Assembly (NCBI GenBank): GCA_964501185.1
Contig: CAZCRT010000035.1
Coordinates: 1 to 26,770 of the forward strand
Direction of reading: 5' to 3'
Length of the DNA: 26,770 nt
From: BS150m-G50 sp964501185 [NCBI: uncultured Bacteroidia bacterium]
GTDB taxonomy: Bacteria; CAIWAD01; BS150m-G50
Notes under the pieces: generated by a model
The model's input: the letters and a program-made list of their open reading frames with translations, nothing else
What the model was told of the DNA's origin: nothing
Databases searched by the model: none
Made by a program: the position numbers and the translations under genes
Shown: positions 1 through 6,332 of the stretch, in pieces
How the letters are laid out: every line of letters begins with the position of its first letter
How positions within the stretch are numbered: the first letter of the stretch is position 1

Positions 1-29
1 TTGTACCAACAGAATCCTATCATTCAAAG

Positions 30-54
30 TGGTCCGGTTTAAGGGAGGAAGGTC
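30..54 (+). mobile_element. possible terminal sequence of an IS3-family element
   Basis: A GGTCCGG stretch followed by a purine-rich run and GGTCA resembles, from memory, the end sequences of several IS3-family elements. It lies upstream of a recognisable IS3 transposase remnant starting at 201, so it could be the right end of a neighbouring copy or the edge of the same decayed element. No matching inverted partner was found by eye on the far side of the remnant. This is a weak call based only on resemblance and proximity. Confidence 0.25.
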
Positions 55-200
55 ATACTGGATTATCTGGTCGCCTGGCGATTATTGCTGTCGTGATGTA
101 GGGGGAACGGTATTAACGAATTATGATCTGTTCCTAAAAAACTGGTTCTTTTAATTGAAGAATTCGGCGAATCGTGTAACCAGCTAACCGGAGGATTCGT

Positions 201-426
201 ATGAAAAGTCCCGATTTACCGAGGAGCAGGTCGCTTTTGCGTTTCGTCAGAGGGGAAAGAATTCAAGATTGCCGAAGTCTGCCGCAAGCTTTATATCTCA
301 GAAGGTACATTCTACAACTGGAAGCATTCCAGACGATGGGTAGCAGCTGCACACCGTCTGGAAAGACCTCAACTTTCTACGATCAACCAGAGCTGGAGTA
401 TGGATTTTCTGTCGGATCAGATGTTG
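201..426 (+). pseudogene. decayed IS3-family transposase (OrfA N-terminus joined to OrfB segment)
   Basis: Three pieces of an IS3-family (IS407-like) transposase are visible in two frames. From 203, frame 2 reads KSRFTEEQVAFAFRQ, the classic OrfA start; the ATG at 201 is one base out of frame, as if an A was lost from the A run after it. From about 256, frame 1 reads FKIAEVCRKLYISEGTFYNW, the OrfA helix-turn-helix. The same frame continues straight into RRWVAAAHRLERP and INQSWSMDFLSDQM, which belong to OrfB at the start of its DDE integrase domain. The end of OrfA and the first part of OrfB are therefore deleted. A ribosome binding site (GGAGGA, 190-195) survives. The DDE residues are absent and sequence after about 426 is unrecognisable, so the element cannot move by itself. 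Confidence 0.75.
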
Positions 427-669
427 GTCTTCAAACTACATTGTCACGAATCGGACCAGATGCCCTTTCGAGAACCAGTCTTGGAGGGAGGGTGGCAGGA
501 AAAACAATGTATTACGGCAACTGGTTTGAAGTGTTCCAACATAGCAAGTAACTGAGTTACTCTGAAACTGATATATTAATCGTAAATTGGGATGCAAATG
601 AAAGTCTTGTCGACTGCTAGTATGAAAGAAATATGTTGTTTCCCCCGATGTTCCGTATTAACATTTGCA

Positions 670-700
670 TTGATTACAAAGGGCCGTATTTAGTTATACT
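670..700 (+). promoter_or_regulatory. candidate sigma70-type promoter
   Basis: TATACT at 695-700 is a good -10 hexamer. TTGATT at 670-675 could be its -35 element, but the spacer is 19 bases, longer than the preferred 17. An alternative TTACAA at 674-679 gives 15. It lies about 260 bases upstream of the exporter gene, which would leave a long untranslated leader containing the inverted repeat. The call rests on hexamer similarity only. Confidence 0.25.
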
Positions 701-815
701 GAATTGGTTTACGGTGAAACCGTGTTCACAGCAGCAAAGCTATCCAACTGATTAAAGATGAACCCTGGCATAGTCGATACAACTGTTGCACTATTAGACA
801 GCTATACTTTAACAG

Positions 816-852
816 CGAATTGACCTGAGATAGCTTACTCTGTGTCAATTCG
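816..852 (+). promoter_or_regulatory. 9-bp perfect inverted repeat in operon leader
   Basis: CGAATTGAC at 816-824 is the exact reverse complement of GTCAATTCG at 844-852, separated by 19 bases that can form a small inner GAG/CTC stem. It is followed immediately by the palindrome GACTAGTC (852-859). No T tract follows, so it does not look like an intrinsic terminator. A regulator binding site or an RNA hairpin in the untranslated leader of the locus are the plausible readings. Confidence 0.4.
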
Positions 853-959
853 ACTAGTCAAAGCTGGCGGTATCCGATTGTCATTATCAGGGAGATAGAT
901 TAAGAGGGATTCTGATCTGTGAATAACCAGTCATATGTGTATGGGAAAGCGGGGAGTGT

Positions 960-1739
960 ATGAATCTGCTGAAGCTTACAACGGGAGTCGTTGTTGCTAT
1001 AAGCGTGGTCTGGGTTTTCAACTCCTGTGCGGTCAAGTCAGCTGTCATAGAGGACACTCCTGAAGCAGTTACTTCAGCTGTTCCGGCTGATGACATTCAA
1101 ATGCATCCCGGACCGGATCCTGCTATATTTCCTCACTTAGCCACCCCCTATCTGATCAGGTTCGGTGATAAATTGCAGGTAAGCTTCAACTATACACCTG
1201 AATTTGATCGTCTCGTCACGGTACGACCGGATGGCAGGATTACACTATCTTGGGTTGGTGATCTCGAAGTGGCAGGTAGAACTACCGACGAAATAGCTGG
1301 CGAGATTGAAGAGGTGTACAGCGAGATGGTGCGAAATCCGGAGCTGGTTGTCAGTGTGACAAGTGTCGCTCCGATGCGATTTTACGTTTTCGGGGAGGTA
1401 CGCAAACCAGGCTTCTACGACGTGCAGAATAGGGTGACGATGTTGGAAGCAATTGCCATGGCCGGTGGGATGACCACCAAAGCGGAATGGAAGTCGATTC
1501 TGCTTTTTCATCCGATCTCTTCCGATACCGGCACGGTGGAGCAGATTGATCTGGAAACCAGTATCAATGGCGATTCCTATGCTTTACATCTGGTTCAGTC
1601 CTTCGATATCATTTATGTTCCACCGACTTTCATCAGCAACGTGCATCAGTTCATAAGTGATTACTTCGTTAATATTGTACCACCAGTAGATTCGTTCCTC
1701 AGAAATCGATACTACTGGCAGTTGGGAAGGCTGGAGTAG
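960..1739 (+). CDS. polysaccharide export outer-membrane lipoprotein (OPX, Wza/GumB type)
   Basis: Outer-membrane polysaccharide export protein that forms the exit channel for the polymer. The 259-residue protein starts with a lipoprotein signal: a hydrophobic stretch at residues 9-20 and a lipobox FNSC with Cys23 as the predicted lipidated residue. Residues about 60-140 (from YLIRFGDKL through the V-x-P-D-G-R-I segment) are the Poly_export domain. Residues about 140-200 (FYVFGEVRKPGFY, then LEAIAMAGG) form one SLBB domain. The length fits GumB-like proteins, shorter than E. coli Wza, which has more SLBB repeats and a C-terminal membrane helix. GGGGAG at 951-955 is a good Shine-Dalgarno before the ATG. 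It is the first gene of the cluster and ends 1 base before the co-polymerase gene, the usual OPX-PCP pairing. Confidence 0.93.
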   Translation: MNLLKLTTGVVVAISVVWVFNSCAVKSAVIEDTPEAVTSAVPADDIQMHPGPDPAIFPHLATPYLIRFGDKLQVSFNYTPEFDRLVTVRPDGRITLSWVGDLEVAGRTTDEIAGEIEEVYSEMVRNPELVVSVTSVAPMRFYVFGEVRKPGFYDVQNRVTMLEAIAMAGGMTTKAEWKSILLFHPISSDTGTVEQIDLETSINGDSYALHLVQSFDIIYVPPTFISNVHQFISDYFVNIVPPVDSFLRNRYYWQLGRLE

Positions 1740-1740
1740 T

Positions 1741-3117
1741 ATGGCCAGACTTGAGTACAAAGGCGCTCGTATAGAAGCAGTACGCATCTTCTTTCGCTAT
1801 CTTCCGTTGTTTCTGGTGATCGTGATCCTGTCTACCGGGATATCCATTATTAACAACCTTGCCAAAGATGACTATTATAACGGTAGTCTCCAATTGATGG
1901 TGACTCCGGAATCGGACCAAATCGAGCTGGTTCGTGCGGCTCGATACCAGACCACTATCACTTTCGCTGAATTAAAAAACACTGAGTCTGAATTCATTCA
2001 ATCCTGGCCAATTGTGCAGGAGGCAGCCAGCCTGGCTGATTCTACCTGGAAGAACATTCTTCATAATGATACAAGAGAGCGCTCACAGTTGATGTCAATG
2101 TTACGGAGCAGGCTCTGGGTTGTCCCTGTAAAGAACTCAACCATGCTTAGAATTGGTTTTACCGATTCCGATCCGGAAAGGTTGGCACGTTTTCTCAACC
2201 AACTGGCTGAGCAATATATTGCAGCTCGGACCAGGATAGAAGCAGACACATCAAGCATTGGTTACTATATCGAGAAGATTGCTTTCGTCAATAGCCAACT
2301 TGATTCGTTACAGAGTTTACGAGCTGATCTGTTGAGTGATAATAATCTGGTGAACCCTCAACTTGAAATGCATACTCATCTGCAAAGGTATAACCAGATA
2401 GTTATCGAGAACGAAAATCTCGATAATCAGATTGCTCAAAGCACTAGTCTGCTGGAACGACTGGACACTGCACTGGCTCATTTTGTGGAACGGGGAGTCT
2501 TGGTATTGCCGGTGTTACCCAGCAGGAACCTGCAGCAGCTGAAATCGCTCTACTATGAGAGGCAGAGAGAGATTAATACGCTTCGACAGAAGTACCAGGA
2601 TGGCTATTTTGAGATCGAGCGGCTCGAGGAAGAGTTAACCTTGCTTAAAGAACAACTGGTGTCCGAGATTCATGGTCTCAGGGATGCGGAGCTGGGTAAC
2701 CATCAGGACTTGTTGAATCAACGACAACGTGGTCTAGAAGTATTTCAGGATCTTGCTGATATTTCGGCTGCCTATCCTCAGATAGTGACCACAGTCGAGC
2801 AGCTGGAACTGAAAATTGACAACCGTAAGAAGATGTTGGGAGTGCTGACCGATAAACTCTCGGAATATCAGCTAGCCAATCCCAATATTAACGCCAACGT
2901 AGATATAACTGTCGTAGATCCTGCAGTGGTTCCCACAGCACCCAGCGGACCGCGTCGGGTTCTGAGCGTGGTCATCACGTTCATTTTGTCATTGGTCATA
3001 TCGATTCTGCTGATGTTTCTGTTGGATCTCATGTCCAACCGTTATAATTCTGCCTATCAGTTGATAATGGATCTGCATTTGCCAGTAATCGTTTCAATAC
3101 CGGAAATACAGGAATAG
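1741..3117 (+). CDS. polysaccharide co-polymerase / chain-length determinant (Wzz/GumC type)
   Basis: Inner-membrane chain-length regulator that pairs with the OPX channel. The 458-residue protein has an N-terminal membrane helix at residues about 18-38 (YLPLFLVIVILSTGISII) and a C-terminal one at about 408-432 (VLSVVITFILSLVISILL). The second is preceded by the proline-rich motif VVPTAPSGPRR typical of Wzz-family proteins. The periplasmic part between them is long and rich in heptad-like Leu/Glu/Gln/Arg segments (about residues 170-380), consistent with the coiled-coil arm of PCP-2 proteins. No kinase domain is fused; a separate CpsD-like ATPase starts 3 bases after the stop codon. The spacing to both neighbours supports translational coupling. 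Confidence 0.9.
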   Translation: MARLEYKGARIEAVRIFFRYLPLFLVIVILSTGISIINNLAKDDYYNGSLQLMVTPESDQIELVRAARYQTTITFAELKNTESEFIQSWPIVQEAASLADSTWKNILHNDTRERSQLMSMLRSRLWVVPVKNSTMLRIGFTDSDPERLARFLNQLAEQYIAARTRIEADTSSIGYYIEKIAFVNSQLDSLQSLRADLLSDNNLVNPQLEMHTHLQRYNQIVIENENLDNQIAQSTSLLERLDTALAHFVERGVLVLPVLPSRNLQQLKSLYYERQREINTLRQKYQDGYFEIERLEEELTLLKEQLVSEIHGLRDAELGNHQDLLNQRQRGLEVFQDLADISAAYPQIVTTVEQLELKIDNRKKMLGVLTDKLSEYQLANPNINANVDITVVDPAVVPTAPSGPRRVLSVVITFILSLVISILLMFLLDLMSNRYNSAYQLIMDLHLPVIVSIPEIQE

Positions 3118-3120
3118 CCC

Positions 3121-3804
3121 ATGTCGATTTATCGTGAGCTGCTGCGAAGTAACAATAAAGAGGATAGTACTGCTGGGATAGTCCCGGAAGTCCGGAGTGA
3201 AATTGAGAAACTGGCCGGCTTTATTGATTATCACCATGGTACTGGTAAAACCTCTTTTCTTTTTACAGCTACTGAGAGAGGTGAAGGTTCAACATTCACT
3301 CTGGCTCAGACAGCCCTGCTGTTGGCGGAGCTGAACAAAAACATAAAAATACTGGTAATCGACGCCAATCTACGAACACCTGATCTGCACCATCAGTTCA
3401 ATGTTTCTAAGGAACGAGGTCTGCAGAATTTTCTGGAAGAAACAACCGATGAGCTGCCGGTACAGCAGCATTCTGAAAATCTGGACGTAATTAGTGCCGG
3501 ATCAAAATCTGGTGGCCAGTTTGCCAGATCGGGATTGGCCGATTTTCGCCGGTTGCTGGATAAGGTATCAAACGAATATAATATCATTTTGATTGACTCC
3601 CCGGCTGCCCGGTGGTATGCCGATGCTGTCGCTTTAGCCCCTGCTGTTGATGGCGTTATTTTAATAATTGCTGCCGGAGTCACCGGTAAAGGGATCATCA
3701 AGACCGTGATTGAATCAATAAATAATGCCGGCGGGGAGATTCTCGGAACCGTCCTCAATCGGAGAAAAGATGAAATTCCATCTTTCATCTACCGACGGCT
3801 CTAG
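3121..3804 (+). CDS. CpsD/CapB-like ATPase (BY-kinase family) with degenerate Walker A
   Basis: Cytoplasmic partner of the co-polymerase, from the MinD/ParA-like family that includes bacterial tyrosine autokinases. The fold markers are in order: beta strand FLFTA (46-50), P-loop position ERGEGST (52-58), Walker A-prime ILVIDANLRTPD (77-88) and Walker B IILIDSP (155-161). The P-loop lysine is missing: where the family reads GEGKS or GEGKT this protein has GEGST. The C-terminus (LNRRKDEIPSFIYRRL) has one tyrosine and no tyrosine cluster. It may therefore be a regulator without normal kinase activity; related polysaccharide ATPases also show altered P-loops. An upstream GTGKTS (40-45) precedes the first beta strand and is not in the P-loop position. 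The polymerase gene overlaps its 3' end by 35 bases. Confidence 0.85.
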   Translation: MSIYRELLRSNNKEDSTAGIVPEVRSEIEKLAGFIDYHHGTGKTSFLFTATERGEGSTFTLAQTALLLAELNKNIKILVIDANLRTPDLHHQFNVSKERGLQNFLEETTDELPVQQHSENLDVISAGSKSGGQFARSGLADFRRLLDKVSNEYNIILIDSPAARWYADAVALAPAVDGVILIIAAGVTGKGIIKTVIESINNAGGEILGTVLNRRKDEIPSFIYRRL

Positions 3805-5281
3805 TAGTTCTCTATCTTTGTCTGCTCAAGTAATCCTTGGGATTACGATAGTCGCTGTTGGTTTTGGTCTGGCTGGCGCAGGTAACGTATATTTTTTCGT
3901 CTTACTTACATTCTTGGCTGTAGTTCCACTTTTTTTCACCCGATTTACAATTCATCTGTTTATAATCCTACTGATACTGGATGTAATTGTTCAGGAAACA
4001 TTTAGTTATGGTGGCTACAGAGTTTTAGGTTTTCAGAGTGGTTTTTTTGATGTATTTATTCTGATCTCTGCCGGCATCCTGTTTGTTCGCAATCGCGAAA
4101 AGTTCACCTTCAAACTGCTGATACCGTTTCTGGCATTCATCACAGTTTTCCTGCTTTCAGTCCTGTTTCACCCTGATGTCCTAGAATCAGGGTTTATTAA
4201 CTGGCAGAGGATAGCTGTCGAAAACTTCCTTATCCTTGTTCTGGCTATGCTGTTGGTTGATTCAATACAGGATGCCAGGACATTATTGTATGGTACCATA
4301 GTAGTGATGTCGCTCATTGCATTGTACTTCTTTTACCGTTATTGGCAGCAGGGATACGTTGTCTTTTTCGGTGGTGGCGGCAGCGAAGAAGCATTGAAAC
4401 ACGCTTTTCCCATCAGTTCTGATTTCCGTAATAAAAGCATGATGGCTGCTCAGGTCGTACCTGTAATGGTCATCTTAAGCATTCTTACTTTCGAACTGCG
4501 ATCTATCATGATTCGAACTCTCTGCGGTACGGGTGCAGTAATCACATTCATAGTAATACTGATCGGTTCTTCCCGGGGGGCTTTCCTGGCGGCTTCTGGG
4601 GGCATCCTGTTTTACCTGATTGTACGCTTCCGCATGGGGCGCCTGCCGTTGATTCCGATACTGTTTATCGTTTTAGTAGGTGGGACCCTGGCACTTCAAA
4701 CGGATGTTGGTGATCGGATGATTAATCGATTTTTCACCGGAGAGGCTAGAGAAGAGCTGACCTTAGATGATTATAATCGCGTTTCTCTAATCGAAACATC
4801 GGCTGTCCTTATCAAGCAGTACCCACTGCTGGGTATCGGTTTCAGTGAGTTGAAATTCTTCGAGGAGAATAAGAAGTATAATTTTGGTGGTACCATTTTA
4901 GCGCATCCTCATAACTCCTACCTACAGATGTGGGTTTTCGGTGGAACCTTGACATTAATCGCATTTCTCTGGGTTCTGGTCCACTTAATGTTCCCGGTTG
5001 GGCGAGTAATTAAGCAGAAAATTGATGATCCCTTATTAATTGCAGTAGCAGCTGCAATTACAGGACTGTTACTTGATTTTGGTACCGGTCGCATTTTATT
5101 CGTTCCGTCAATCTCACACACTTTTTTCATATTATTAACAGGCGCTTTTTTCTATGCTCGTTTCCTGCTACATGACAGTTCGACTGATGAACAGGAATCA
5201 GCAATAGGGGAAGCGCAGCAACCTCCCTGTGCAGGTGAGAGGCTGGAGAGAAGGCTTGATCGACACGGCGATTTATCATAA
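3770..5281 (+). CDS. O-antigen ligase / Wzy-like polysaccharide polymerase
   Basis: Polytopic inner-membrane protein of the O-antigen ligase/Wzy family (PF04932 type), expected to polymerise lipid-linked repeat units on the periplasmic face. From the chosen ATG at 3770 it has 503 residues and about 10-12 hydrophobic segments. Family marks include the SSRGAFLA segment in the middle and a conserved AHPHNSYLQMWVFGG segment (near 4900-4945) just before a late membrane helix. I chose ATG 3770 because GGAGAA at 3761-3766 is a suitable ribosome binding site; the upstream start at 3725 has none and would add 15 polar residues. The gene overlaps the previous one by 35 bases. The last ~35 residues form a charged cytoplasmic tail. 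Polymerase and ligase cannot be told apart here; the context with PCP and OPX favours polymerase. Confidence 0.88.
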   Translation: MKFHLSSTDGSSSSLSLSAQVILGITIVAVGFGLAGAGNVYFFVLLTFLAVVPLFFTRFTIHLFIILLILDVIVQETFSYGGYRVLGFQSGFFDVFILISAGILFVRNREKFTFKLLIPFLAFITVFLLSVLFHPDVLESGFINWQRIAVENFLILVLAMLLVDSIQDARTLLYGTIVVMSLIALYFFYRYWQQGYVVFFGGGGSEEALKHAFPISSDFRNKSMMAAQVVPVMVILSILTFELRSIMIRTLCGTGAVITFIVILIGSSRGAFLAASGGILFYLIVRFRMGRLPLIPILFIVLVGGTLALQTDVGDRMINRFFTGEAREELTLDDYNRVSLIETSAVLIKQYPLLGIGFSELKFFEENKKYNFGGTILAHPHNSYLQMWVFGGTLTLIAFLWVLVHLMFPVGRVIKQKIDDPLLIAVAAAITGLLLDFGTGRILFVPSISHTFFILLTGAFFYARFLLHDSSTDEQESAIGEAQQPPCAGERLERRLDRHGDLS

Positions 5282-5291
5282 GGAAATTGAA

Positions 5292-6332
5292 ATGGTTACC
5301 AGATGGCACACATTGTTCCTGGGTTTGGCGTTACTTCTACTCTGGATTGGATGCGAAGAGAAGACTACTGAGAGGCAAACCGTTGAGCTCCCGGACACAC
5401 TCTACAGTGACATAACAATTGCTGCCAACAGTGATGTAGAGGTTCACGATCATCTAACTGTTCCTGAAGGGGTGGTGATGACCGTTGAACGGGATGTGCA
5501 CTTTCTGGTTGATGAGGGAATAATCATCCGGGTCGAAGGGAGTTTGATTGCTCACGGCAGTGGCGATGACCCAATTGTGTTCAGAGCAGCTGCTTCAGCC
5601 GATGAGTGGTACGGTATCAGCAGCACACTGGCGAACGATAATTTTTCCGCAATGGAGTTGAACCATGTTCATGTAAAGGACTGTGTACAGGGAATCGAGA
5701 TTACGGGCTACAATACGCAGCTACAGAATGTCAAGGTCAGTAATTCTGTCATTGGGATAACCTGCTATGGAGACAGTGGTACTATTCTCAATGATCTTGA
5801 ATTGCGTGATTGCGAAACAGGTTTGGCTATCAGAAACAGCAGTGATGTTCAGATATACGATCTCTGGTCTCACCATAATGTTGTAGGTATCAGGGCCTAC
5901 AACAATAGAGCTTTGTTGACGCAATCTATCATAGAGAACAATCAGTCTACTGGAATTATATGTGAACTGTCAGACGATTCTCTGATAATCATCGATAACA
6001 GCATTAGAAATTCAGAAAACGGCCTTGCCTACTATTCGGCTTCACATGTAGTTTTACACAACAATACGATCAGCAATAACACTCGTGGTATATTACTTGT
6101 AAGCTATCATCGAGCTACTACTTCAGTCAGCCAGAATAATATCATAGACAACACACAATATGCTATGGGATACACTGATCCAGTCTGGCCGGCAGATAAT
6201 GCTATTGATATTTCCAACAACTGGTGGGGAACTACCGATTCGGTCGCGATAGCTGAAGTAATCATTGATGTATATGACAACCTTGAATTCGATACTCTCA
6301 GATTTGTTCCTTTTGCATTGGAGCCGTTTTAA
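5292..6332 (+). CDS. parallel beta-helix repeat lipoprotein (NosD/PbH1-like)
   Basis: A predicted 346-residue lipoprotein. The start at ATG 5292 is preferred to the upstream GTG at 5229 because AAGGA at 5280-5284 precedes it and it begins directly with a signal peptide. That peptide has a hydrophobic core LFLGLALLLLWIG and lipobox Cys21, followed by EE, which would not retain it in the inner membrane under the E. coli sorting rule. The mature part contains repeated segments of roughly 22-25 residues rich in N, I, V and D (for example NVKVSNSVIGITCYGDSG and NNTISNNTRGILLVS), typical of right-handed parallel beta-helices. Such folds occur in polysaccharide lyases, epimerases and binding proteins. 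I see no family-specific catalytic motif. Its place between the polymerase and a lyase gene suggests that it acts on or binds the polymer; the exact role is unknown. Confidence 0.8.
   Translation: MVTRWHTLFLGLALLLLWIGCEEKTTERQTVELPDTLYSDITIAANSDVEVHDHLTVPEGVVMTVERDVHFLVDEGIIIRVEGSLIAHGSGDDPIVFRAAASADEWYGISSTLANDNFSAMELNHVHVKDCVQGIEITGYNTQLQNVKVSNSVIGITCYGDSGTILNDLELRDCETGLAIRNSSDVQIYDLWSHHNVVGIRAYNNRALLTQSIIENNQSTGIICELSDDSLIIIDNSIRNSENGLAYYSASHVVLHNNTISNNTRGILLVSYHRATTSVSQNNIIDNTQYAMGYTDPVWPADNAIDISNNWWGTTDSVAIAEVIIDVYDNLEFDTLRFVPFALEPF

Larger units (their letters stand above)
552..959 (+). other. gene-free leader between IS remnant and exporter gene
   Basis: About 400 bases without a supportable gene on either strand. 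All six frames contain only short ORFs without ribosome binding sites. The stretch holds a possible promoter near 670-700, a small hairpin (ACGGT-GAA-ACCGT, 711-723), the 9-bp inverted repeat at 816-852 and an 8-bp palindrome GACTAGTC at 852-859. It directly precedes the first gene of the whole polysaccharide block, so it is the likely place for transcription initiation and control of the operon. Some of it may be further decayed insertion-sequence DNA, but I recognise nothing specific. Confidence 0.6.

Noticed and set aside
201-551. Continuous 116-codon reading frame at the left edge taken as a gene
   Set aside because: Its frame does not match the transposase homology, which runs in the other two frames; the ORF is an accident within a pseudogene.
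866-877. Possible ops/JUMPstart element (GGCGGTA) upstream of the exporter gene
   Set aside because: Only the first seven bases match GGCGGTAGCGTG contiguously, and the rest of JUMPstart is absent, so chance is a sufficient explanation.
3238-3255. GTGKTS in the CpsD-like protein as a true Walker A motif
   Set aside because: It precedes the first core beta strand FLFTA, whereas the P-loop follows that strand in this fold; the [AG]-x4-GK[ST] spacing is also not met.
5229-5291. Upstream GTG start for the beta-helix lipoprotein
   Set aside because: It lies inside the polymerase gene and would bury the lipoprotein signal peptide behind 21 polar residues; ATG 5292 has a ribosome binding site.
5650-6250. 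Tandem DNA repeats suggested by the beta-helix coils
   Set aside because: The periodicity is at protein level only; DNA of successive coils is too diverged to be called a nucleotide repeat.
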